DNA from: a virus | IMG/VR virus record: IMGVR_UViG_3300005537_000068 | Coordinates: 1 to 22,405 of that record | DNA: 22,405 nucleotides | Reading direction: 5' to 3' (one strand) | Shown: positions 13,397-19,728 of the stretch, one piece after another | Numbering within the stretch: the stretch's first letter is position 1 | Layout of the letters: each line of letters opens with the position of its first letter | Position numbers and translations under genes: made by a program | Notes under the pieces: generated by a model | Seen by the model: only the letters and a program-made list of their open reading frames with translations | Told to the model about the DNA's origin: nothing | Database searches by the model: none

Positions 13397-13638
13397 CAGT
13401 TGAGTCCCAGCGCGGCCTTGTAGACCTCGAGAAGGGCTTCCGCCTCGTCACGAGCGTTCTTGTCGAGCCTCCGCAGGCGGACAATGGTGCGCATCGTCTT
13501 GGCGTCGTAGCCCTGCGATTTTGCCTCGAGGTAGACGTCCTTGATGTCGTCATTCATCCCCTTCTTCTCTTCTTCGAGCCGCTCAATGCGTTCGATGAAG
13601 AGGCGAAGCTGATCGGCCGACACGTTGCCATCAGACAT
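13396..13638 (-). CDS. gapR: GapR family DNA-binding protein (DUF2312)
   Basis: The product has 80 residues and is strongly family-like: SADQLRLFIERIERLEEEKK, GMNDDIKDVYLEAKSQGYD, AKTMRTIVRLRRLD, then ARDEAEALLEVYKAALG. GapR, best known from Caulobacter, binds overtwisted AT-rich DNA ahead of forks and RNA polymerase and stimulates topoisomerases. It is all helical and acts as a dimer or tetramer. A phage copy could support its own fast replication or displace the host protein. The start is preceded by the stop of the upstream gene (8-bp overlap). The length is near the usual 80-90. Confidence 0.93.
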   Translation of the reverse strand: MSDGNVSADQLRLFIERIERLEEEKKGMNDDIKDVYLEAKSQGYDAKTMRTIVRLRRLDKNARDEAEALLEVYKAALGLN

Positions 13639-14188
13639 GGCGAATTCCCTTCTGTGTGGTGAAGCGGGCAGCGCGATCGCGGCCGTAGAGGCAGGCGAGC
13701 ATCGCGATTTCGGCGGTGGTGCCGGCGCTGGAGGCGAGGGCGCTGAAGTGGCGGACCATGGCGTTGTAGAGCGCCACGCTGCCGGTCTTCGCGGTCATGT
13801 CCTCGCGGGCAGGCAACGGCGGGCCGTCGAGGTCATTGCAGCCGGCCGAGGTACGCTCGCCGGGGAGACGCGCGCGGATCTTCCCCACCAGTTCGCGAGA
13901 GCAGCCGATGTACGAGGCGATGTAGCCGTCGCTCTTGATGTAGCCGCACAGGCGCAGGATCTCGTTCGCCAGCTCCGCCGACACTTCACGTGCAGCATCA
14001 GCTTCGCTCATCAAGAGGTTGAGATTTAGCCGCTTTGCCCGATGGTGGATCGAATAGCGCGTGCGCCGGGGCAGCAGCGGGATGATCTGGCCGATGTGTT
14101 TGCCCTCATCGATAGCGGCGCGAAGAACGGCATCCTCTGCGCGCGACCAGTTGGGCGCCGTCGCGTTGAACGAGGCGGGGTGGGTCAT
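13631..14188 (-). CDS. SANT/Myb-like DNA-binding protein, 185 aa
   Basis: I chose the ATG at 14188 (MTHPASFNATAPNW). A TTG three codons upstream is the alternative. Residues 13-57 (NWSRAEDAVLRAAIDEGKHI, then IPLLPRRTRYSIHHRAKRLN) follow the W-[ST]-x-x-E-D...LP-x-R...I-x-x-R-A-x-R-L pattern of SANT/Myb-like or GcrA-like domains. A second predicted helical region (about 75-110: LANEILRLCGYIKSDGYIA) resembles another helix-turn-helix. It is probably a regulator of phage genes. It shares the first domain with the 51-aa protein at 15855-16010. It overlaps gapR by 8 bp. Confidence 0.65.
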   Translation of the reverse strand: MTHPASFNATAPNWSRAEDAVLRAAIDEGKHIGQIIPLLPRRTRYSIHHRAKRLNLNLLMSEADAAREVSAELANEILRLCGYIKSDGYIASYIGCSRELVGKIRARLPGERTSAGCNDLDGPPLPAREDMTAKTGSVALYNAMVRHFSALASSAGTTAEIAMLACLYGRDRAARFTTQKGIRHV

Positions 14189-14222
14189 GGCATTCAAGCG
14201 AGCTCTCCCAGATCCACCGCGC

Positions 14223-15425
14223 TCAGACGCGAACTGGCATGATGACGCCGCCCCAAGCGGGGTCGGCTGGGTTGCGAACGAGCGACGCCATCATCCCCTC
14301 GTCGGTTGGTGCGATGAGCAGCTCGTCACCGCCGGCTGCATCGACGAGCGCCAGCAGATAGGCGCCCTGGTAACCAAGGCGCGCGCCCGTCCAGCCCCGC
14401 ATGTTGTGGGTGCATTCGATGCGCACCGATGTTCCGATGCCGGTGTCGAGGAATTGCGCGCTCAGCACCGCCCCCTCGGCGTCCGGCACGATCTTCACCG
14501 CGCGAATATGCTTGCTGCCGAACGACAGCGCCCGGACGGCGCGACGCAGTTCAGCCGACTTGAACAGCATCGAGAAGCGCGGAGTGGTAGGGACGACCCT
14601 GGTGTAGTCGGGAAAGGTGCCGTCGATCAGCTTGGTCGCGAGCGTGACGCGCGCCGGGCCGGACGCCAGCGTGAAGTCAGCGCGGGTGGCGCGCGGGTCT
14701 GTCGGTGCCGTCGTGGTTGGCGCCGCATTGCTCAACGCCTGCGTACCGATGCGAACCGCGATGCCGCGATCGTCACGCCCGGGCCGTGTTCCGACAATAT
14801 CGAACAGCACCGTCAGCGCTAGGCGGGGAATGATCGCGCCCTTCAAGGCGCCGGCAGCGTCGGGCAGCTGGAGGTCCAGCCAGTGCAGGCGATGGCCATC
14901 CGTCGCCACCGCGCGATAGGTGTGCCCGTCCAGATGGTGGAAATAGATCCCGTTCAGATAGTAGCGGGTCTCTTCCGTCGATATCGCCGCGCTGACGCGG
15001 CGCAGTGACTGGATCTGTTCGTGGCTGAACGTCGCAGCGAAGGTTTCGGTCGTGATCCCGTGATCCGTCGGGAAATCGTCGACATGCTGTTGGCTCTTGA
15101 TGCCGATGCATAATGCATCGCTGCGCAGTTGCATCTGCTCGCCCGATGCATCGATGCTCATGTCGGCGCCGCCTGCTGCACCAACCGCGCCAATCACCGA
15201 TCGGAAATCGGGCAGCATGAACGCGGCATCAACCTCGCCCGAGCGTTCCACCTTGGCCGTCACCGTGAGGTCCAAGTTGGTGCCGGTAGCCTCAAACGAG
15301 CCATTGGCGCGGCAACGGACCATTTCGAGGATGGGAATGGTGGAGCGCCGCTCGACGGCCTTCCCGGCGAGCATGACGGCGTGGCGGAAGTCGCGCGTCG
15401 AAAGCGCGATAGCAGGCTCAGACAT
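14223..15425 (-). CDS. dnaN: DNA polymerase III beta subunit (sliding clamp), phage-encoded
   Basis: The product has 400 residues, against about 370 for the host type. Hallmarks in order: ERRSTIPILEMV (25-36), GTNLDLTV (48-55), TRYYLNGIYF (153-162), ATDGHRL (174-180), DGTFPDYTRVVP (268-279) and the C-terminus ending IMPVRV (compare MPMRL of DnaN). A Thr/Pro-rich insertion near 230-250 explains the extra length. The clamp tethers polymerase to DNA and binds mismatch and lesion-repair proteins. No phage polymerase is in the window, so it probably works with the host polymerase III or other clamp-binding proteins. Overlaps the preceding gene by 8 bp. Confidence 0.92.
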   Translation of the reverse strand: MSEPAIALSTRDFRHAVMLAGKAVERRSTIPILEMVRCRANGSFEATGTNLDLTVTAKVERSGEVDAAFMLPDFRSVIGAVGAAGGADMSIDASGEQMQLRSDALCIGIKSQQHVDDFPTDHGITTETFAATFSHEQIQSLRRVSAAISTEETRYYLNGIYFHHLDGHTYRAVATDGHRLHWLDLQLPDAAGALKGAIIPRLALTVLFDIVGTRPGRDDRGIAVRIGTQALSNAAPTTTAPTDPRATRADFTLASGPARVTLATKLIDGTFPDYTRVVPTTPRFSMLFKSAELRRAVRALSFGSKHIRAVKIVPDAEGAVLSAQFLDTGIGTSVRIECTHNMRGWTGARLGYQGAYLLALVDAAGGDELLIAPTDEGMMASLVRNPADPAWGGVIMPVRV

Positions 15426-15858
15426 TTGCAGTCCCTTTCGTTGTCGTGGGTCGGGAGAAGCCGAGGCGCTCGGCGTGGGCGATCAGTTCGCTGTCGGTCA
15501 GCCAGCGGTCATGGCCTGCGACGTCCCAGCGATCTGGCGGTCCGTCGACGACATGGGCACGGAAGACGACCAGGCCGCGGCGCTGGAGGTACAGCCGCGC
15601 CTGCTCGGCCGGGTCAGCGGCGACGCGCTCCCGTCGCTCCATCTCCATCCGCACACCAGCGCCCAAGGCGCGCTCGGAGAGCTGGCGCATCGATTGGCCA
15701 CGGGTGGTGGGCGGCCCGCCGACGTTCCCGGAGATCAGCCGCCGAGCGTAGCCGCGCTGGACCGCACGGACGCGGAACGCCTCCATGTTGATCGGCTGAT
15801 CGTCGTCCGGGCGGACATAGTCCTCTACCCAAGAGCGGAACGGCTCGCGCTCGCTCAC
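15418..15858 (-). CDS. Hypothetical protein, 146 aa
   Basis: The GTG start at 15858 overlaps the stop of the upstream gene as GTGA. The much longer open frame upstream of it is a shadow. The protein is Arg-rich and helical (QLSERALGAGVRMEMERRER, then DPAEQARLYLQRRGLVVFRA) with a C-terminal DRWLTDSELIAHAERLGFSR. No family is recognised. It lies immediately before the clamp and overlaps it, so it may work in the same step. Confidence 0.65.
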   Translation of the reverse strand: MSEREPFRSWVEDYVRPDDDQPINMEAFRVRAVQRGYARRLISGNVGGPPTTRGQSMRQLSERALGAGVRMEMERRERVAADPAEQARLYLQRRGLVVFRAHVVDGPPDRWDVAGHDRWLTDSELIAHAERLGFSRPTTTKGTANV

Positions 15859-16010
15859 GCCGGCACCTGCAGGCCGAGTCGCTCGGCACGGTGCCGGATC
15901 GCCTTCATGTTCCGGCCCGGCAGGCGGACGCAGATGCGCGCAAGCGACACGCCGACCCCGATGCTTTCGCGCAGGATGATGTCCTCGCGGCAGGTCCAGA
16001 CGGCCTTCAT
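15855..16010 (-). CDS. Small SANT/Myb-like protein, 51 aa
   Basis: The protein is essentially one domain: WTCREDIILRESIGVGVSLA then ICVRLPGRNMKAIRHRAERL, ending GLQVPA. The W..ED..LR.....LP.R...I.HRA.RLGL pattern matches the first domain of the protein at 13631-14188, so the two are probably related in fold. It would be a minimal DNA-binding regulator. The start overlaps the methyltransferase stop as ATGA, and its own TGA overlaps the next GTG. Confidence 0.7.
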   Translation of the reverse strand: MKAVWTCREDIILRESIGVGVSLARICVRLPGRNMKAIRHRAERLGLQVPA

Positions 16011-16672
16011 GCGACCGCACCAGGCGCCATCCAGCGCACCCGCGTTTCGCGGTCGTGGGGCTTGGTCCAGACGATCCAGCAGAAGTCCGTCGTGCCGCCC
16101 TTGAAGGCCTTGGGGCCAAGTTCGGCGATCTTGTGGCCAGGCGGCATGCTAGGCCGCTTCGACAGGATCAGGATATCACTCGGAGGATAATCGCTGAAGA
16201 GAGCCTGCCGGCCGACGCTGGCGAGGAACGAGAGCTGCTGCAGCATCACGACGCGCCGATCGGCGAGCCGGAGCATGCGGCGTGCGATGTCCTCCGCCAG
16301 CTTGAAGGGTGGGTTCATCACGACCGAGACGCGGGCGCCCACAGGCACCTCATTGGGGCAGCCTTCGCCGGTCGCGTCCCAGATGCCGCTGAAGAAGGGG
16401 TAGCCGCGATCGACTATGTCCGTGGCAACCGTGGGATTGCGCCGTTCCGTGAAGACGCTCGGAATCGTCCCGCCGCCGCAGCACGGATCCCAGATCCAGT
16501 CGCCGCAAAAGTCGATCGCATCAGCTAGCATCTCGACGCACCAGCGGGGCTCGACATACCAGTCATCCGCCGCGCGATCGTATGCGGTTGACCGGAAATT
16601 CCGGGCGACGTTCGCAGGCAAAGCAACACTGCTCTCCGAAGCCTGTGCTTCGGAGCCAAAGCTCACATCCAT
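16007..16672 (-). CDS. DNA adenine-type methyltransferase, orphan
   Basis: The product has 221 residues. WDPCCGGGTI (61-70) is the S-adenosylmethionine-binding motif I (D-P-x-x-G-x-G). MNPPF (119-123) is catalytic motif IV of the N-P-P-[FYW] type, which marks N6-adenine or N4-cytosine enzymes. DWYVEP (37-42) just upstream suits motif X. No restriction enzyme gene is adjacent, so it is an orphan phage methylase, perhaps protecting phage DNA or timing replication. It is short, with no evident target-recognition domain. The ATG at 16672 has GGGGGAG 7-13 bases upstream, next to a hairpin. A 71-bp gap separates it from the previous gene, one of the few gaps in the operon. Confidence 0.85.
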   Translation of the reverse strand: MDVSFGSEAQASESSVALPANVARNFRSTAYDRAADDWYVEPRWCVEMLADAIDFCGDWIWDPCCGGGTIPSVFTERRNPTVATDIVDRGYPFFSGIWDATGEGCPNEVPVGARVSVVMNPPFKLAEDIARRMLRLADRRVVMLQQLSFLASVGRQALFSDYPPSDILILSKRPSMPPGHKIAELGPKAFKGGTTDFCWIVWTKPHDRETRVRWMAPGAVA

Positions 16673-16700
16673 GCTACACTCCCCCGAGGTGCCCCCTCGG
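16634..16700 (-). promoter_or_regulatory. Two RNA hairpins flanking the methyltransferase start
   Basis: Upstream hairpin 16684-16700: CCGAGG, 5-nt loop, CCTCGG; it touches the Shine-Dalgarno sequence (16679-16685) on the minus strand. Downstream hairpin 16634-16655: CTCCGAAGC, 4-nt loop, GCTTCGGAG, nine perfect pairs within codons 6-13. Neither has a T-run, so terminators are unlikely. Translational control or an RNA-binding site is plausible. Confidence 0.45.
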
Positions 16701-16743
16701 TCTTAAGTCAGGTCGTTACGCGGTCGATCTCGCCGCCAAGCTA

Positions 16744-17001
16744 TCAGCCGCGCCGGCCCGGCGGGTTCAGGGCGCCGGCATCAGTCGCGCGCGGGACGAC
16801 CGGCGAAACAACGCCCGCCTCGACCATCTCGACGAAAGGCGCGTCGAAGTAGTGCGTGTCGTAGGTCTTGCCGTCGTGGTGGCCCTGCATCTTGATGCCG
16901 ACCTGATCGCAGCCGGTCAGATACTCGACCTTGGCGGTGCAAATGCCCTCGTACCCGCTCAAGCGGTCGCGGACCTTGTCGCCCAAATTGATACGGCTCA
17001 T
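16744..17001 (-). CDS. Conserved phage protein, 85 aa, unknown function
   Basis: It has a recognisable core (NLGDKVRDRLSGYEGICTAK, VEYLTGCDQVGIKM, then YDTHYFDAPFVEMVE) that I have seen in many phage hypothetical proteins of about 80-90 residues: a small beta-rich fold with the G-x-x-G-I-x-T-A-[KR] turn and a YFD strand. No function is known to me. The C-terminus is Pro/Ala-rich. The ATG overlaps the stop of the upstream gene as ATGA. Confidence 0.8.
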   Translation of the reverse strand: MSRINLGDKVRDRLSGYEGICTAKVEYLTGCDQVGIKMQGHHDGKTYDTHYFDAPFVEMVEAGVVSPVVPRATDAGALNPPGRRG

Positions 17002-17354
17002 GCTCGAATCTCCTGTGTGTGGACGGGCACCAGCGCGCCGCGGCGACGGAGCGCCTTGGTTCTATTGCCCTTGGAAATGGCGGCCGATCGGCGACGCTTG
17101 CGCGTGAGCAGGGCCTCCTGCGCGACGTTGCGTTCGGCCAATGCCGAGGCCATCTCGTCGCTAAGCGAATGGATGCGTTCACCCTGATTGCTCACGGTGA
17201 GCTGCAGGCGATCCTCGCGGACGCGGTAACCGCTGATGACCTTCTTCAAGCCGGTGCGCTCTTCGCGGAGCTCGGTCACCTTGGTTTGCAGGCTCTCGGC
17301 ATGCGCGCGCGCCTCGCGCACAGCCGCCCACGGGTTCCAACGCCAGCTCTTCAT
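16998..17354 (-). CDS. Coiled-coil protein, 118 aa
   Basis: From the ATG at 17354 (MKSWRWNPWAAVREAR). Residues 10-85 form a long charged helix with heptad-like Leu/Val spacing (AHAESLQTKVTELREERTGL, then LQLTVSNQGERIHSLSDEMA). The C-terminus is strongly basic (KRRRSAAISKGNRTKALRRR). It looks like a coiled coil with a basic, perhaps DNA-binding tail. The upstream extension of the frame overlaps another small gene and is a shadow. Coupled by ATGA at both ends. Function unknown. Confidence 0.65.
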   Translation of the reverse strand: MKSWRWNPWAAVREARAHAESLQTKVTELREERTGLKKVISGYRVREDRLQLTVSNQGERIHSLSDEMASALAERNVAQEALLTRKRRRSAAISKGNRTKALRRRGALVPVHTQEIRA

Positions 17355-17488
17355 GCCAACATCTCCCAGACATTCGCGGCCATAGGCTCGCTGAAACGGA
17401 CGGCCAAAACCGCGCACAGACCCCAGAAGGCGGCGCCGGCGCTGATCGCGATCGACGCGACAAGGAGCGGGCTGGGCGACGTCGTCAT
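17351..17488 (-). CDS. Small membrane protein, 45 aa
   Basis: The frame ATG (17488) to TGA (17351) gives 45 residues with one hydrophobic segment (LLVASIAISAGAAFWGLCAV, about residues 8-27, continuing LAVRF) and a short C-terminal tail (SEPMAANVWEMLA). Both ends overlap neighbours as ATGA, strong support for a real gene. It could be an early-expressed membrane protein, for example one altering the host envelope. Function unknown. Confidence 0.65.
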   Translation of the reverse strand: MTTSPSPLLVASIAISAGAAFWGLCAVLAVRFSEPMAANVWEMLA

Positions 17489-17952
17489 GCCACACACCGC
17501 AGACGAAGCCGCTCGCGCAGCGCATCGATGACGCGGCCGGCAGCATCGAGCTCTGGCCGCATGGCCATCAGCTCGCGGTCATCGATCTTGCCATCGTCCG
17601 CCAGCGCGATCGCGACCTCGTTGAGGATGCCGGTTAGCGCCGTCAGCGTGTCCCGGTCAGTCGCAGCGGAGGATTCGATCGACACCACCTTCATGCCGAA
17701 CAGGCCGAGGGCGTCGTTGATGAAGCGGCCATCCCACTCGCGGCAGCCGAGCAATAGTGAGACGACACCCATGTCCGCGTCGCCGCTGCGATACTTGCCC
17801 GCCTGGTCATCGCTCTTGCCGAGCACTCGGCCGAGATCGACGTCCGTGAGATTGTCCTCCTTCTTGATGCGCGCAAGACTGGCGCCCAGCGTTTCGAGCA
17901 TCTGGGAAGCGGGAACGGTCCTGTAACGACCGTGGATTGCCGGTACGCTCAC
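17485..17952 (-). CDS. Phage regulator with helix-turn-helix, 155 aa
   Basis: The GTG start overlaps the upstream stop as GTGA, and a GGGGG lies a few bases upstream. Residues about 18-57 (MLETLGASLARIKKEDNLTD, then LGRVLGKSDDQAGKYRSGDA) form a helix-turn-helix, followed by VVSLLLGCREWDGRFINDAL and a C-terminal helical part. Proteins of this pattern are frequent in the early regions of alphaproteobacterial prophages. The role is probably transcriptional (CII-like timing is possible), but the target is unknown. Confidence 0.7.
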   Translation of the reverse strand: MSVPAIHGRYRTVPASQMLETLGASLARIKKEDNLTDVDLGRVLGKSDDQAGKYRSGDADMGVVSLLLGCREWDGRFINDALGLFGMKVVSIESSAATDRDTLTALTGILNEVAIALADDGKIDDRELMAMRPELDAAGRVIDALRERLRLRCVA

Positions 17953-18140
17953 AGGTTACCCCCATTTGCATGATGACGATCGGACAGGCCGCAGTCGGAA
18001 CGGGTGCAGGTGCGGGCGCGCGCGCTGCCCGGCGCATTGCCGCACCCGCCGCAGCAGGCGATCGCGAACATGCGCCGCTCGCTGGCCGACGCGCTGAACA
18101 GCGTGACCGGAATGGCATGGGGGCTCAGGGCGCCGATCAT
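17949..18140 (-). CDS. Small cysteine-rich protein, 63 aa
   Basis: From the ATG at 18140. Residues about 28-58 contain IACCGGCGNAPG, then RTCTRSDCGLSDRHH: five or six Cys and two His in a spacing that could form a zinc finger. The start overlaps the previous stop (ATGA), and its TGA overlaps the next GTG. Possibly a small regulator or a protein-binding finger. Family not recognised. Confidence 0.65.
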   Translation of the reverse strand: MIGALSPHAIPVTLFSASASERRMFAIACCGGCGNAPGSARARTCTRSDCGLSDRHHANGGNL

Positions 18141-18325
18141 ACCTTCTCGCCGTCCCAAGGCTTCGTTTCGTGAACGCCGCCGAGCTTGGTGTTGAGGGCC
18201 TCGAGCTGCGAGGCCACCGGCTTGATCGCCGCAGCGACGCCGTCTGTGACGGCTCGTGTGAGCAGCTCAACCAGCTGGTCGAGCGTCAGCACTACCCCTT
18301 CTGGATTACCCCCTACGATTGTCAC
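18137..18325 (-). CDS. Small hypothetical protein, 62 aa
   Basis: The GTG at 18325 is chosen because it overlaps the Cro-like stop as GTGA. The frame is open further upstream but only as a Pro-rich shadow of the Cro-like gene. The protein is a beta hairpin (VTIVGGNPEGVVLTLDQLVE) followed by a long amphipathic helix (LLTRAVTDGVAAAIKPVASQ) and a polar tail. No family is recognised. Confidence 0.6.
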   Translation of the reverse strand: MTIVGGNPEGVVLTLDQLVELLTRAVTDGVAAAIKPVASQLEALNTKLGGVHETKPWDGEKV

Positions 18326-18588
18326 GGATGCGCCTCCGCCGGGTGCCGGTCGACGGTGCGACGGGTCGGATTCTGGAAAGGGGGCGGTGATTCCGCCAAC
18401 GGGGTCCATGCCTGCATGGGGACTTCGCCGCTGGTTTGGACCTCGATCTCAGCCGCCGTGTCGAGTGTCGGCTTAATGATGCCGCGACGGATCTTGCTGA
18501 CCATCGAGCGATCGAGCTTGATCAATGGCGCGAACTCGGCATCCTTGATGCCGTTGCGTTGCATGTAGTCGTCGAGGGGCGTGCTCAT
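18322..18588 (-). CDS. Cro-like repressor, first gene of the leftward early operon
   Basis: The product has 88 residues. LDDYMQRNGIKDAEFAPLIK, then LDRSMVSKIRRGIIKPTLDT (about 5-44) is a helix-turn-helix of the Cro/CI class. The C-terminus is Pro-rich and unstructured. It is transcribed divergently from the larger repressor across the three-operator region, the standard place for Cro. Its start is 10 bp from operator O1. It probably competes for the same operators to favour lytic growth. Confidence 0.75.
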   Translation of the reverse strand: MSTPLDDYMQRNGIKDAEFAPLIKLDRSMVSKIRRGIIKPTLDTAAEIEVQTSGEVPMQAWTPLAESPPPFQNPTRRTVDRHPAEAHP

Positions 18589-18594
18589 GGCTCA

Positions 18595-18623
18595 ACAATG
18601 TGCAATTGATGCACACACGTCAA
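18595..18623 (-). promoter_or_regulatory. Leftward early promoter candidate
   Basis: On the minus strand TTGACG (18623-18618) is a good -35. With 17 bp spacing the -10 is CATTGT (18600-18595), which is weak. O1 covers the spacer. The stretch TTGCACATTG around the -10 side recurs at the second operator region, which supports a shared promoter design. The exact -10 is uncertain. Confidence 0.5.
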
Positions 18624-18674
18624 GCGGTTTCTGTGCATCGTTTGCGCACGACACAGGTGTGCGCGCTGTGCACA
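18599..18674. promoter_or_regulatory. Immunity operators O1, O2, O3 (17-bp inverted repeats)
   Basis: Three copies of TGTGCA-N5-TGCACA: O1 18599-18615 (TGTGCAATTGATGCACA, perfect arms), O2 18632-18648 (TGTGCA...TGCGCA), O3 18658-18674 (TGTGCG...TGCACA). Centres are 33 and 26 bp apart. They lie between the divergent Cro-like and repressor genes. O3 reaches to within 8 bp of the repressor ATG, so repressor binding there would limit its own expression. Confidence 0.85.
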
Positions 18675-18682
18675 AAGGCCGC

Positions 18683-19177
18683 ATGGATTACGCGTGGTTC
18701 AAGCAGCAGAAAGAAGCGCTCGGTCTCAAAGATAAGGAGATCGCGAAGGCGGCCGGGCGCGAGCGCTCGGTCGTCAACAAGATCATCAACGGAGCCGGCA
18801 CATTCTCGCAAGACCGCGCGGATGAGCTGGCAGAGTTATTCCAGGCCTCGCGGCCGGAAATTCTCTACCGCTTGGGACTACTCGAGCATGGCGACGTGGT
18901 CCGAGAGGAGCGTACCCAGCGCGTCACGCTCGAAGTCGTGTTCCCTAGTGCAGAAGCGTTGACTGGCATGTTCGTCGGTATGTTGGAGGCGGCGGGCCAT
19001 CCGCAAATCGCTGACGAACTCGCACCACAGCTCGCTCAGCTTCTTCCAGGCGCCCTAGCGCGAGCGCAAGCCGCTCAAGCTCAAGCTCCGTCGGGCGGCG
19101 AGAAGACATTTGCCGGCGAAGGCCTTCAACCTCTCTCCACAGGTCGTCACGCGCTCCCACCACCACGGCGCATGTGA
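18683..19177 (+). CDS. CI-like lysogeny repressor
   Basis: The product has 164 residues from the ATG at 18683; the longer upstream frame would run through the operators. The N-terminal MDYAWFKQQKEALGLKDKEI, then AKAAGRERSVVNKIINGAGT (1-40) is a helix-turn-helix of the XRE/CI class. Residues 50-85 are helical. The C-terminal part is Ala/Gln/Leu-rich (DELAPQLAQLLPGALARAQA), suited to oligomerisation. No LexA/S24 peptidase with Ser-Lys dyad is visible, so induction by RecA-stimulated self-cleavage is unlikely. Position and orientation opposite the Cro-like gene, with operators between, support the repressor role. Confidence 0.8.
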   Translation: MDYAWFKQQKEALGLKDKEIAKAAGRERSVVNKIINGAGTFSQDRADELAELFQASRPEILYRLGLLEHGDVVREERTQRVTLEVVFPSAEALTGMFVGMLEAAGHPQIADELAPQLAQLLPGALARAQAAQAQAPSGGEKTFAGEGLQPLSTGRHALPPPRRM

Positions 19178-19473
19178 TGGGGCAGCGTGCGCAGGCTAGC
19201 TCGCATCCCGGCTCGGTGCTCAAGACGGGATCGTTTCGCGGGCGAATCTGCATCATGTTCTATTTCTGTTCTCTCAAAGCCTACATGTCTAGGATATTTC
19301 CTAGTGCCCTCCGCTTCGCCTAATCTCTTCCCCGAAGAGGGCTTGAACCGGCCGCCGCCCACCGGTCTCAAGGCTGAAAGTTATTGAAATATTGACATTA
19401 GGGCGAGCAGAAACGAAGCCATGCTAGCAGATCGCGCTAGCTTGATAGCGCTGATAGCGGATTGTGCTGGCAC
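19178..19473. promoter_or_regulatory. Non-coding leader of the HicAB operon with palindrome and direct repeats
   Basis: No convincing gene; the sequence is more AT-rich after 19250. CTAGGA-TATT-TCCTAG (19289-19304) is a perfect 6-bp inverted repeat. TTGACA (19392-19397) could be a -35, but no good -10 follows at standard spacing. GCTAGC occurs at 19423 and 19436. TGATAGCG is directly repeated at 19443 and 19452 just before hicA. The latter are candidate HicB operators. Confidence 0.45.
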
Positions 19474-19728
19474 ATGGATGAACTAGAGCGAGAAACGCTT
19501 GTGGCCATCTTTCAGGAACCGGTGCCAACGACCATCGAATGGGAGGCTATCGAGGATCTGTTCGAGGCGATCGGTTGCGCCGTGGTTGACGACGACGGTG
19601 AGCGCATCACGTTCGAGTTGCGCGGCGCGATTGGCAGCTTTGAGAGGCCACCGATCCGGCAAATGGCGCGGCGCTACACCGTGCTGGCGGCTCGGGATTA
19701 CCTGACGAGGCTTGGAGTCACGCCATGA
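19474..19728 (+). CDS. hicA: HicA-like toxin, probably inactive (no histidine)
   Basis: The product has 84 residues from the ATG at 19474. It follows the long-form HicA pattern: RETLVAIFQEPVPTTIEWEA near the start, IEDLFEAIGCAVVDDDGERI in the middle, and YTVLAARDYLTRLGVTP at the end. HicA toxins are small RNases with a double-stranded-RNA-binding-like fold. In this subfamily I expect a conserved F-H-R-P-H-P motif; here it reads FERPPI, and the whole protein has no histidine. The catalytic function is therefore doubtful. Its TGA overlaps the antitoxin ATG as ATGA. Confidence 0.8.
   Translation: MDELERETLVAIFQEPVPTTIEWEAIEDLFEAIGCAVVDDDGERITFELRGAIGSFERPPIRQMARRYTVLAARDYLTRLGVTP

Noticed and set aside
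18945-19256. Minus-strand frame, 103 codons, with several Cys
   Set aside because: Antisense to the end of the repressor gene, with no coupling and no supporting family pattern.
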